Positions 26,401 through 37,956 of a DNA stretch of 64,000 nt are shown piece by piece. Within the stretch, counting starts at the first letter, position 1, and each line of letters begins with the position of its first letter. Below the pieces are notes generated by a model, which saw only the letters and a list, made by a program, of their open reading frames with translations, ran no database searches and had not been told where the DNA came from. This DNA comes from Psettodes erumei (Eukaryota; Chordata; Actinopteri; Pleuronectiformes; Psettodidae): NCBI GenBank assembly GCA_016785225.1, contig JAFBJZ010000738.1, forward strand, positions 310,001-374,000, read 5' to 3'. The position numbers and the translations under genes are program-made.

Positions 26401-28422
26401 AGGAAGAACAAGCAATGCCGCCATGCTCCAGTCTGCTGTGCAAAGTTATTCAGCAGCTCTTCTGCAGAAAATAGGAAGTAGGCATGATCACTGACAGAGG
26501 TTGATGACGGTGTAGTACTTCACTTGCAGACATGCCGAAAGTAATGCGTCACAACACAGGAAGTGTATGGGGGGGGAAAAAAAGGCATAAAAAAAAGACT
26601 TTCAATAGAACCAAATCATCTCAGATCCTGTTAGACCCCCCCCCCATCAAGCTACATTCAGTAACCCATAATGACAAAGCAAAAACAGAATGTTAGACAT
26701 TCTTGTTAATTTATTAAAACAGAAAAAACATAGACGTCACATTGATGTAAGTACTCAGAAATTTAATTAGGACTTAGTTGAGGCAGCAAATTCTGTTTTT
26801 ACCTTACCATTGTAGCATAAGGGTGCAACATAAGAAAATGAGCAGTGAAGGGGTCTGAATATTTTCTGAATGAACTGTACGCTACAATGTATTGCAGAAT
26901 ACACTACATTTTATGTGGGACTTCAGACTTGCTAAGGTAGATATGTGGTCAATATTTAAAGACTTTGGGATAGAGTATAGCATGGGGGAAAAGAGGAGAA
27001 CACATCATTCATATTATGTTTAATCAAACAAGGTTAGCTCCACAAGGTGATCCATTTCACTCACAAAACACTGCTTTCAAATTTCAAGTTCAATGGATAA
27101 TAAACCATGTATCACTAACCCTTTCTGTTGTCCAATGTTGTTTCTATTAGAAACCAGCTTGGTTTATAGCACAAACTTGAAAATACTTTGGACCATGCCC
27201 TTACTTCTACTGTGCGGAAGTAGGTAATACTGAACGAAGGCCAACTTACCTATTTCTCTCTTTCGCTCATTGGTCGTGCAGCTGTGAAAGAACTCCGTCA
27301 TGAGGCTCTCCAGTGCACGCAGCGACGCCTCCTCTGAAGCCTAGTGGATAATAAAAGGGTAAAGTTAAACACAGAAGGAACAACAAGACGATCTATTTCA
27401 CAGTATGAGAAATCCAAACCAGCGTATGCCGCATTTTTCTCATAACCATCAACCCAAGACTCAAAATCCCACTTAGTGTGGTATCTGTCCATTTGACAGA
27501 TAATTTTCATTGCTGTGCATGTCATGCAGTGTACATGCGCATCAGATGCTCAAGTGCAGACCATTATGGCAAATTCTTCCAATTTGTTAACAGAGATTAC
27601 GTGTGTGCATGTGCAGAGTACTTCAACAAGGCAGCCATGTAGTCTAATATAAAGAGATCATTTATAAGTTGGCGCTCGCAGGTGTTGATACCATCTTTGC
27701 TCAGACAAATCACTTATTGTCGCATGGTCATGCATATAGCTACAGTTGGTCATTGCACATGTATCACTGGTGCGCACGTTTTGGCACGGTCTCATGGAAG
27801 TACAGTTCACACAACTTGGCAAATTCTGCAGCTCACAACTGTACTCCGACTTGCTCATATTGGTCAGCATTGGGGATTGCAAAAGAAGTCCAGTCTTGAT
27901 CATACACAATCTAAGTCAAGTTGCATGTAAAACAAAATCCTTTGTGTTCAGTGAATTGTAATACCACGCTTTGGCAGATGGAGAAAGTTGGGCCTTGCCT
28001 GGCATAAAAAGAGAGATTATCAAACTGAGATGTTAAAGGGCAGCTCCTATGGCAGGCGGGTCTAAATTCCTCAAATAAGCCACAACATGCCGAGGCTTAA
28101 CACTTCTCAAAGCAAATATTCGGTTTTGCAAGATGGGCGTCTTGTTCCGTGAAATGGCTTGAAGAGCTGTCACATCCCGTGAAATACCTGGCCTCTCGCA
28201 AACCGTTATGTGGCTCAACACATGTAAAGGACCGCAGTGCATACCAGCATTCGCAATTAGCTATGTGTGAAGTCATCTAAATGGATTATTGAAATAACAT
28301 TAGGGGTTCCTGTCAACATATACGAATCAAAAGCTCTTGAACCGCGTTAGCCATTAGCAAATAAGACAAGAAGACAGCGCAACTAACTACGTCAAGTATA
28401 AACGTTGAATTGCACTTACCAT
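17487..28422 (-). CDS. xpo6: Exportin-6, nuclear export receptor for actin-profilin (1151 aa)
   Basis: 24 coding exons, 5' to 3': 28420-28422, 27250-27340, 26349-26461, 25777-25974, 24851-25010, 24360-24437, 23655-24183, 23021-23147, 22814-22923, 22568-22676, 22298-22390, 21755-21824, 21472-21631, 21150-21242, 20559-20703, 20269-20418, 19800-19989, 19513-19668, 19300-19414, 18957-19128, 18655-18816, 18279-18377, 17877-18107, 17487-17588. The sum is 3456 nt. The product belongs to the importin-beta family and exports actin-profilin with RanGTP. Near-identical blocks to vertebrate XPO6 run throughout, from MASEEASLRALESLMTEFFH to a C-terminus ending TGTIKL, with strings such as EIRSCLPKLLLA, KLCKVIVDIGRQDWPMFYHD, LNITAENDCRRLHCSLRDL and HKSHDLLQEE. 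Exon 1 contributes only the initiator codon. A Ser/Asn/Gly-rich loop at about residues 287-325 is expanded relative to human, explaining most of the greater length (human about 1125 aa). The donor after exon 13 (GTCCGC) is weak but required by phase. Confidence 0.97.
20008..20034. repeat. (CA)n microsatellite
   Basis: CA run in an xpo6 intron, about 20 nt upstream of the exon 19800-19989 acceptor. On the gene strand it is a TG run. Confidence 0.9.
26630..26880. mobile_element. Degraded, internally deleted Tc1/mariner-like element
   Basis: The segment contains CCCATAATGACAAAGCAAAA, then TTGTTAATTTATTAAAA, and ends in GGGGTCTGAATATTTTCTG followed by AATGAACTGTA. I recognise these as the outer region and terminal inverted repeat of a Tc1 family widespread in fish. 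No transposase frame remains and the left terminus is eroded at the C-run (26635-26645). It lies in intron 2 of xpo6. The identification is from memory of the family consensus. Confidence 0.65.
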
Positions 28423-30725
28423 GTTTAGCTGGCTTAGATGCTTTCTTCGGTTTACTTAGTTTCGGGTTAATTACAGTAATAAGAGCAACATTAGCTACCC
28501 GACTAGCCAGATCTGTAGCCAACGTTAGCTAAGGTGCTGCTGGCTAACGTAACCGCAGAGGGGGTTCATCGTGGGTGTGCTAGCCTGCTTAGGTCAATAT
28601 TCCTCACACAACTAGCTAGCAAACGTAGCCGTCCTCGACTCTGCTTCCAATAACGACGTTCAACACTGAGTTAATTTTACCTCGTCCGAATAAAACGTGT
28701 TTGCGCTTAACGAATATATAAGCTCAACATTGAATCAGCTATCTCGAATCGGTAGGTTAGCTGCATTGTCGCATAATTCAATTTACCGTTAAGTTAAATA
28801 TAGACATCTCGTACTGAGGGACATCTAACACTGGCTCCGACACCGGAGAAATGTGCAACGTTAATTAGCTTTCTATGTCCAGCGTTTCGAGGCTAAGTTA
28901 CCCGGTTGCTAACGTTGCAGCGGATGGCTAACTCGTTAGCTTTTCTAGAAGGATGAAGGCAAAATTTTCGTTAGCTTGCTGTCAAACGTAGGCATGCTTT
29001 CCAGGGCTGCTGGTCACGACAACTCTCCTTAACCGCCTGTAATTTTAGAGCGCGTGAATGTGCACACCTAAGGTTTATAGCTAACACATTTGTAATAACA
29101 CTAAATACATATAATACTATTTGCGCATGTTACTGTTGTTCCCCTTTTCAATGCTTAGGGCGGCTCAAGATTACAGTTCGCAAGCTGGCTACAGGGTTCT
29201 TCTTCGCAACTTCCTCTTCTGCTGCAGAAATCAACCAACCCGATGAGCTTGTGTCAAGTTAGTTACAATATTAAAGCACCATCTCCGGTTATACTTTCAA
29301 ATTTCAGTGCTTAAAATAACACTATCAATGTGCAAATAGATCGAAAAAGTAAAAAAAAACCCCGACACGTTATAAAAGAAATAAAATCAATTTACTTAAA
29401 AAGAATGTACATGCTATATATTGTAATCCATATAAACATATGCAAAATGCTTAAATATGATCGTTGTTAGAACGCTGTTAGAAGGGGGGGGGGCACATAG
29501 GGACACACCAATACAGACATATACCTGGCTTTCAATGGAATAAAGAAGAAAAAACGAGACGGAAGAGGAAAACAATAAATAGGATACACAACACAAGACA
29601 GAATGGAAGAATATTCCTCTGAATGATAAAATGTCTATTTTCCCCCATTTAAGGCATGTACAATATATGCAGTTTTTTGCCTCAATACTAATGTCTGCAA
29701 CACTTTCTGAGCAACATTACACTATTTGATGAAATTTGCATCTCTGGGGACATTTATTTTTCCTTGGTCAAATTAATCTTCTAAACTATCCTGGATCAGG
29801 TAGTTATTGTGGCATTCTGTTTGCATGATTTATTCTGAACGATATCTGTGACTGTTTACAACAATGACATTGTAGTGACTGTAAACTAAAAAAAGGCCAT
29901 TATTCACCTAGCCCACATGAGAATATCAGAATATGTGGAATTTCACCAAAACACTGTAAACACATTACCTGAATTAAGGTGGCAATTGCCCAGCATATGT
30001 GAGTGAGAAATATCATTTTCTAGTCTATACGCAGATTAGAGCAACCACTCATCAGTAATCTCATGAAAAAAACATTCAAAGAGATTGAAGAGAGTTGAAA
30101 AAAAAATCACACTCTCCACTCCAGAGCCTGAAGAGCCACATTCCACATTTGCTGACATTTCCCCAACACAAAGCACCTCTGACTATTACCCACAAAGCAA
30201 CTCATTTATTGGCTCAATTTACCTGTATGAAACAATCCCTCTGATGTGGTAGAATTATATGTAGGCCTAAGGAATAGGAAATACTGTGGTATATGGTCAA
30301 CAAATTGGAAACAAATGCAGATGATATCACATTTCAAAGTGTGCGCTTCCCCTGTGCAGGTAATCCCCCCAAAATCTACAGGTATCTACATACAAAGGTG
30401 TGGTTTTACTTAAATGCCAACAGAAACCCTTACTCAGGAATTTCTGGCTCAAAAGTGTTTCAGAAATTGCTTGTAACAAATTAAAGAATCCACAGAAGAG
30501 AGCATTCGTTACAGTGCCACAGTGAAATAAAAAGCGATAATTACCTCCCCTTACACAATTTGTCAGAAACACCCCGTTGAAGATTTAATCAAATAAGAAT
30601 TTAAACATTGTTAATATGGTCCTTATCTGGTGATGGAGAGTTACATCATATAAGCAGTAAGTTAATGATATGTAACACTTCCATGTCATGCCATTAAGGG
30701 ATGTCAACATAGTTTTGTAAGTGGA
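28423..30725. other. xpo6 promoter region and antkmt 3' flank
   Basis: 28.3-29.2 kb is richer in CpG than its surroundings and holds the 5' leader and promoter of xpo6. It also holds repeated AACGTTAGC/GCTAACGTT-like words, for example 28521-28530, 28542-28550, 28908-28918, 28926-28941 and 28969-28980. 29.2-30.7 kb is AT-rich without recognisable exons, includes a G run near 29485 and should contain the antkmt 3' untranslated region. Confidence 0.5.
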
Positions 30726-32320
30726 TCATTTCTCCTTGGTTAGTTCATTGTCAAGGTCATAATCCATGACTGTGAGCTTGTCACTTTTCTTGAAAGCGTG
30801 CTGTTTTTGTGCTTGCATGCTATATGCCCAGGCTCTGTCCACACCCTGGCCTTCAATCCTGCAGGGTTTCCAGTCAGGGAAGGGAAAACGTCCAGCTACA
30901 ACTAAGGCATCATCAGGAAGCTCCGCTTGCAGCTTTTCCTGCAGTAATGAGAGCTATAACCACAAGAGCACAACAAAAATAACTAAATTAAATACAAGTA
31001 AATAATGAAACTATGCATCTGAATGCAATGGTACATCATTTAATGTGTTGACAGATTCTTCCAGTATAGCCATGGTATTCAAGTCCTGAAACAAGTTGCA
31101 ATTGCAAACAGTGCAACCTGGCACAAGAGTTGTTCCTCATCTGGCTTTTAATGAACTCACCTTCATTTTTTCTGCATATTACTGCATCTTACTGCATCTT
31201 TTGACTTGACTGTAACCTTCACTAGATGATTAGCTATTTCATGGTTTATAGGCATCAGGTCTTTGTGTTACTCACCACACTTGGAGCCAAAAACACTGTG
31301 ACATTCTTGCATTCTGTCAAGTTGACCTGTGATAAGATACAATGCAGGATGTAAACAGGACAATAACTTCAACAACTCAGCTTCAAATAACATAAATACT
31401 GTATAATGACTAATCACATTAAAACTTTTCATTAAAAAATATTATTGATATAGCTTTAAGTTACATGTATTATTGACAAAGATATGTGGACCATTAATGT
31501 CAAACTTTATTATTGAGGAATTAAGATGCTGGGGGCTGAAGGTGTCAGGTTCTTGACGTCTCTTTCCTCTGGGATTGAGGACATGCCCACTCAAACTATC
31601 ATGTTGCAATAATATACGGTTGTAAAGACCAATTACTATTATACAAGGAAATGTTGTCATTTATTGGTGGCTGGCATCACTTGCAAATTTTACTAATGCT
31701 ACAAGTGAGGTCAAACCTTCCAGAGGTCTTCCCGTCGGTACGACACTCTTCCATGTTGGCCTGCTCTCCATGCATGAAAGCGGGCGAGCCGAACAAGCCA
31801 AGGGTTGAGCTCATACCCAACAGCAGGAATGAAACCCTGCCGATGGGCTTCCAAGACCTTAAGGGTTAAAAAAGACCACAGTAAAAATCATTGTTACCAG
31901 TGGGAGACAAAGGATCCTATATTCTGCTTATACTTACAATGCGGCCATCACCAGATCCCAAATCCACAAGCCCTCCCTTTCGACCTCTCAACAATGTCAT
32001 GACGTTATCTACTTGAGCTTTGCTGGCTGGAATGTAAGGGACCTAGAAGAAATTTTAGACTCCTAATTAAAAGGATGATGTTCTCAAAACTTTTAGTGGC
32101 ACAACTGGAACAGGCAGAGTTACATCAATTATTATTCAAAGTGTTAAGGAGACTGTACCTGTAGCCTCAAAGGGACTTTTCGGAAACCTGGCTGGAGGAT
32201 TCCCACCCACATAGCATACACAGCAAGCCCAGTGCCAGCAGCTATCTGAGCAACACCCCATCCTCCAAGGTGCCTGGTTTTAAGATCGGAAAAGGCTTCA
32301 TCTGATGTGTCATCATCCAT
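30726..32320 (-). CDS. antkmt: Adenine nucleotide translocase lysine methyltransferase (FAM173A), 228 aa
   Basis: Five minus-strand exons: 32159-32320, 31938-32042, 31717-31857, 31276-31326 and 30726-30953, all joined in phase. In mammals the enzyme trimethylates a lysine of the ADP/ATP carrier in the mitochondrial inner membrane. Visible features: a hydrophobic N-terminal segment (about residues 20-42, AAGTGLAVYAMWVGILQPGF) used for membrane targeting, the SAM-binding motif I VDLGSGDGRI (residues about 80-89), a following AVGYELNPWLV strand, the RVSYRREDLWK segment and FLAPSV. Gene length and exon layout fit the FAM173A branch (human about 235 aa) rather than the paralogue ATPSCKMT. The start lies in MDDDTSDEAFSDLK. 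The donor after exon 3 (GTTTGA) is weak, but the protein is continuous across it. Confidence 0.94.
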
Positions 32321-33500
32321 TCCTACATGAAGTGTAAGGTCAAAGTTAATGTCATTTTCGAGGAAATGTTAAAACTGACAAGTTAAAGCAATGCTTTATC
32401 TGAGAACCACCAGGAACACTTCTTTTTTTTTGCTGTATGAAATGTGCAAGGCATGCAAAGCTTCCCAAAGTGCAGCAGGAGATATATTTATTGAAAATAA
32501 TAGGACTTGGGGCCTCAAAATGCCAAATGTCTATTATCTCTTGCTCTCTCTGCACTCCAAGGCCACTTCATATAGAAATTAATAATACTACTCTCACAAA
32601 GATTGCAATGTTTAGTTTTGGATGACCCCAAAAGAAGGTTTTAACTTTACTGTGTTTATTATTTATTTGTTTTAAACTATTCTATCTAGCCTCGAGTGTA
32701 ATGAATAATTTGTTACTGAGGTATCGCAGTGACGGGTTGTGTGCAGCACTTTGAGGGTCACATGCACGCAGTTCCTATCTGTATCAAGGAACGTTGTCTG
32801 ACTGAGAAAATAAGCACAGACTCAGGCATTTAATCTTGGCCTAACAGTTACTAACAGCTGTTTACACTCGAACAAAAAACAGTCATGCATTAAGGTAATT
32901 AACAAGAAATATTTCATTGACCTGCAGGAGTGAGGGCGGAGACATTACCCCGCAGGACCAATCCGTCTGCGAAATATTCCGTAGACGCAAGAGCTTACTT
33001 ACACTAGTTCCGGAAATGCGATTCTGACAATATATGTCCGTGGGCTGAAACAAGCGAGATCACTCTTTATTTGCTTCCTGGCACTTTTACGGTTACAAGA
33101 TTATTAGCTTTCTGTCCAATCTCCGTAATTAATTCCCCGAACGTTCTTTGCCCGTTTTATGTCAAAATAAAATCGAAAATAAATCAGCACTGTTCATGCA
33201 TTTTGTCCCCTAGTTCAAATCAAATTCTCAATCCATATGAACAAAATCTTTTATTTGACATAGGAAACTGAAATACCTAAAAATGTAAACCACTGCTGTT
33301 TTATATATAAATTCTGCAAAAACATACTCAACCATTTTTAATCTCATTACACTTTTACACTTTTTTTTTTTTTTTTTTACAAAAACGTAGAGATCTGTAC
33401 TATCGAAACGAATGAAGAGGCCAAAGAACAACTTGTACATGGTACAAAGTAACATCCATAGCCTTGTAGCCTCTGAACACTGGCAGATGGAGCGTCCTTG
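32321..33500. other. antkmt promoter and hirip3 3' flank
   Basis: It contains the upstream region of antkmt and the 3' untranslated region of hirip3. An AATAAA on the minus strand (33250-33255), about 245 nt beyond the hirip3 stop, is the likely polyadenylation signal. A T run occupies 33361-33378. No other gene is seen. Confidence 0.5.
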
Positions 33501-34993
33501 TCAGTCACTGTCTGCATCATCACTGATGATCCCCTGCAGATTGGCCCAGTCTGTTGCCCTCCTGCGCCCTGCCTGTGTATTGTTCTCCTGATCGCTGTCA
33601 GAGCCAGAGTTCAGAGTGCGCTGATACGTGGAGGATGGAGGGGCGTGTTGTTCCTGTCTTGCTGAGGCTCCCCTGCGTTTGGGTCGACCTGAGAGAAGTA
33701 TCCACGGGTGTCATTAATCAAAATGTTAACAAAACAGTCACTTTCAAAAATTATAGACACTGTTGATCAATAACATTACTGCAGGTGCCCTGTGCACTTC
33801 CTCAAAATACTGGGTCATTACCACACCATACTACTATATTACAGTCTGGTGTATGCATTGTCTGTGATACATTTAAGTGTCCAACTGGAAAAAAAGCTGT
33901 AAATGTCAAAATTTTTCATTTGACCCAAGTACAATATAGTGACACAGTCTTAAATGCCTGAGATCCTGGAGTAATTTGTCGACATGAACTGAACTTAGTA
34001 TACAAAATAAAGAAGAAGCAGAGATGTAATTTTCATAAATGCTGGCATGCATGACCAGTACTCTTTTGAAGAACAAGTTAATTTGCATCAACTAGCACTT
34101 ACTAGAAATAGAAACTAGAATTACTGTGAGAAACTCTGCTTTGCTCCTTAATAAAATTACTACTAAATAATGCCAGTCCCCCTCCCAGAAGACCGGAAAA
34201 GGTCTTAGTAATTGGTGGTACCAACCAAGAACAGAAAAAATAAGTTACCTTGTGAGGCAATGATGTTGCTGACATCAAGCTCAGCTAGTTCCTGAGCTTC
34301 CTCTCTCTTCTTTTTGACTTGCTTGCATTTCTTAATAGATGGGTTACCTGTGTGAAAACCCATAAACCCATTATTACTTTTACTGACATTTTCTAGATAC
34401 ACATATTAACAAAGCTAATGATATTGGATTTGGGCTCAAATGCTCAAATGAGCAATTATGACCAGGATGTGTGATCTTCTACAGGGTGAATGTCTCGCCA
34501 CTGACCTTGGACACCAAGATCTTCAAGTTCCTTCTTCAGAACAGCCACCATGGCGCGAACAGAGCGACAGCCACCGAGGAGCTTCTTGAAATTCCGCTTC
34601 ACACCACAGAGAGAAATGTAGCGTTTGAGCCTCGTGACTGCTTTGTTGTCATTCTGCAGGGAATCAGACAGATTGTGAGGAAAAGATGTCACGTCCTTTA
34701 GAAATTTAGATGCACCTTAACTCAAAATGAAAGAGCACGTGTTGGACACAGAGAAAGATATTTATGCTACTTCCCTTGTCATAGTGTCAATAGTGCATCA
34801 TTATTTTTTGTTTTGCATCCGCCAGCACATTTAAATGAAATGATTTAATCATGCCTTGAGGTCAAATGACCACAGTAAAAATGATAAAAATTCATGCAAG
34901 AAAACTAACCATCTTAAATATCCCACATCACCAGTGTATACTGTTAACTGAAAGCCAGGCATCAAACAACAGCAAAGCCAAATCAAGTCACTT

Positions 34994-35031
<38 letters not shown>

Positions 35032-37036
35032 TTTTGGACTCAAAAACTTTACTAAGCTTGAGTCTTTTGATTCTGACCAAATGATTCTGATTCAAAACAT
35101 CACTCATGGACCCACCTTTGGAACTTTTGAGTTCTTTTTTTCTTCTTTTTTCATCGTTGTCTTCTTATTACTATCTTGTTTATTTTCTGTTGCAGTATTC
35201 TGGTCATCCTCCAAAGAGGGGAGTGATGATGAATCTGAGTCTGGGTCATTATTTTCCTTTTCGGCCGAGACGTTTTCCTCTGCAGGACAGAAAAAAAATG
35301 TATATTTAGTCATATAAAACGCTGTGACACAATAATGAATGAACATTTGCATACTCACCTTTTTCAGTGTCATCTGAGGACTCCTGACCATTGACTTTGT
35401 CACTCTTTTCTGACTTGGTGCCTATTTCAGTTTCACTCTCCTCATCACTCTCTGGTATTTTCTTTCCTGGCATTGGACTGCTGCTTCCGGTTTCTCCATT
35501 CTTCGTAGTATTTACTTTCTCTTTCACCATTTCTCTTCCACTGTCACTGCAGTTACTTTCATTTTCTGACTCACTTATTTCCTCATCCGTAGAGTCTTCA
35601 CTGCTTATCTGTTGTTTACGAATTCCATTTTTCTTTGGCCGTGATTTTTCCATCTCCTGCTCTGCATCCTCAGATCCAGATTTCATTTGGTCTTCCTCTT
35701 CACTGTCCTTACTTCCTTTTTTGCTGCTGCCTTTAGGCTCCGATTCTGCTGTTAATCACACGAGATAACAAATTTTACAGTTTACAGCAAAAGAATTAAC
35801 TGAAAAAATAGAAAAAACTCAGTGGCAATAAAAAAAAAGGCACAAGGGTACAGTAAGGGCTCGTGAGATTTTCTGAAATGCCAACTACCTTCAAGCAAAA
35901 AATACAAATACCACCAAGCCACCACATACTAGTACTGCAAAATGCCCATGTTGTATTGTTAATGACACTTCAGGATACTTCACATTGAATAACTGCAAAG
36001 CAAGATGTGCTACAGATCATTAAAATGACAAGTATTAAGAAGCGTTCCAAGGAAATAACAAAAATAACCAACCCAATGATGGGCTTAACTGATGACAAAT
36101 TTTCTTTGCCCTGGATTCATCTTCATCTTCTTGACCACTTATCACCCCATTGTCTTCCTTTTGTCTCTTCCTTTTTTTTTGAGGCTTTTTGATCTCCAGC
36201 TCACCAGCACTTTCAACATTGTCCTGCAAGAAAAAGAATAAGTGCTGACATTTACACAGCTCTAAAAATGATCCCCATTCAAAATCTTGACATTTAAAGA
36301 AATGTGTTAAGCAATATAGGAGGAATTCAGGTACCTGCATTTTCATCAGTTCCTCTTCAACCACCTGTTTCATGTAATTTTTGCCCCCTGGACTTAATGA
36401 CTCATGTCCCACCAGGGCCAAATACTGTTTTCTTAAAATTCGTATGGTCAGTGTGCTGGAATAACACATTGGAGACATTCCATTAAGGTGTGCTAGGGAA
36501 AATGTGCAAAATCCTTACCCTGTTATGCTGAATGACAAACACAAACAAGTATGTCTCTGTAAGGCTGAGTGACGACTAAATGCAAAAGGTTAGAAAGACG
36601 AGGATTTTGTTAAAATTGCTACCTGGGAATTTTGAAGTATTATATATATCACATAACACATCTCATCAACAATCCTGATTCTCTCACTGTTATTTGCCCA
36701 GTGGGCGTGTCTTAGAGTAGAAGTTGTAGAAGTGTAGTCTTGCGGGGAGCAAACGACTATGATTGTAAAAGGTACACTGCAGCGCCGTTTCAACACGTGT
36801 GAGTGTCAATGAACGGCGCATTAGCGTTACGGGAACTGGCAACATGGAGGCAATCTGAGTTTCGACGTATTGATAGTTATCAGACAAACCAGCGGATCTT
36901 ATTGTTAACTGCTTTAGTCCTGCGTTTGCGACAATCAACCGCTGAAAGACTTTCCACTGTACCTTAGGTCAGGCTCATCGCGTAGTTGACCGCACACAAA
37001 CCTGCGGATACTTGCGCACTCCTTCTCCGACACCAT
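33501..37036 (-). CDS. hirip3: HIRA-interacting protein 3, H2A-H2B histone chaperone (about 436 aa)
   Basis: Eight minus-strand exons: 36963-37036, 36335-36455, about 36097-36223, 35359-35748, 35116-35279, 34506-34653, 34249-34347 and 33501-33688. HIRIP3 binds HIRA and core histones. The N-terminal exons encode a conserved helical region ending VVEEEELMKMQ. The middle (exons 3-5) is a low-complexity Ser/Glu/Lys-rich acidic region typical of the protein. The C-terminus carries the conserved CHZ-type histone-binding segment: VTRLKRYISLCGVKRNFKKL, then KKKREEAQELAELDVSNIIA, and ends with TDWANLQGIISDDADSD. The exon 3 donor is the uncertain point: phase demands a 1-nt overhang, and the best candidate (GTCATC) is weak. 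The total is shorter than human (about 556 aa), with the loss in the disordered middle. Confidence 0.92.
34998..35029. repeat. Poly(A) run, 32 nt
   Basis: Uninterrupted A run in the hirip3 intron between exons 35116-35279 and 34506-34653. It reads as poly(T) in gene sense. Confidence 0.9.
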
Positions 37037-37164
37037 TTTTTCTTATAGTAGTGGTCTGTTTTTAAGGACTGGCGGGAATGACAGGCCGTGGTCGGAAGTG
37101 ACGACAGAGCAGCGCCACGCCGGTTCACAATAAAACAAAAATACACACCAGGGATAACTTCTAC

Positions 37165-37948
37165 TAGGGGTGGGTGATACTGGGAATTTTGGTATCGATG
37201 CGATACCATGCAAATACGGGGCTAGTATCGCCGATACAGATACTTTCGGGTATCGATGCAATACCGAGCAAACACAGGGCCAGTATCGCCGATACGTATA
37301 CCGATACTTTCGGTTATCGATGCGATGCCAACACAGGGCCAGTATCGCCAATACAATACCGATACTTTCGGGTATTGATGCGATACCAGCAACCACAGGG
37401 CCAGTATCGGCGATACTATACCGATACTTTGGGGTATCGATGTGACACAAAGTAAATACGGAAAGTATCGCCGATACCGATATCGATACTTATCAATAAA
37501 TAAGGTGGACACATCATTGAATTGCTAAATCTCAATTAATTTTCATGACCTTAAGTTTTGTGCTGTTTCCTTTTTATTATTAAATAGTTAAAACCCAGGA
37601 CAGAATTAGGACAAAGTTTATAATTAAATAGAAAATGCTTTATTATCAAATGTTTTAAGAAAAATATTTTTGCTTTGCACGTCTAAGTCACGTCACATCA
37701 TGGGACATGTGACGGCGCAACATCTAAACATGAGAGGGGGGAGGGGAGCAAAGTGTGCCTGCTCTGAGCTGACACAGGAGTGGCGAGTCCGGCGACCTGG
37801 CTGGTTTCCTCTTTGCCGAAACCGCAGCATTGCAAACAAGAGTGGAACTTAAAGTAAAGAATCGATCTCACCAGGCTAGTATCAATCCGATACCAATACC
37901 GACTTGGTATCGATACTATCGATATTTGGATCAATCTGCCCACCACTA
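37165..37948. mobile_element. Non-autonomous hAT-like DNA transposon (784 bp)
   Basis: The ends are TAGGGGTGGG and CCCACCACTA, inverted and matching at 9 of 10 positions. Imperfect complementarity continues for about 40 bp and ends in ATCGATACC-type words. The element is flanked by a perfect 8-bp direct duplication, ACTTCTAC, at 37157-37164 and 37949-37956. An 8-bp duplication and a GGGTGGG terminus are typical of hAT elements. No transposase is encoded. The left third is a tandem array of about 60-bp units (separate entry). It inserted about 130 bp upstream of the hirip3 start codon. Confidence 0.85.
37191..37490. repeat. Minisatellite, five copies of a 58-63 bp unit inside the hAT-like element
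   Basis: Units begin GGTATCGATG (or close variants) at 37191, 37249, 37312, 37371 and 37433. Each contains CAGTATCGCCGATAC and CGATACTTTCG. The ATCGAT and TATCG/CGATA words make each unit partly self-complementary. Long apparent frames through it (Arg/Tyr-rich) are a by-product of the repeat. Confidence 0.9.
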
Positions 37949-37956
37949 ACTTCTAC

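Noticed and set aside
26630..26880. Intact transposase in the Tc1-like remnant
   Set aside because: The segment is about 250 bp and has no DDE-type coding sequence.
37191..37490. Regular direct repeats resembling a CRISPR array
   Set aside because: Units are tandem without unique spacers, inside a eukaryotic transposon; this is a minisatellite.
37043..37512. Overlapping 90-135 codon Arg/Tyr-rich frames on both strands
   Set aside because: They are produced by the tandem ATCGAT minisatellite inside the hAT-like element.
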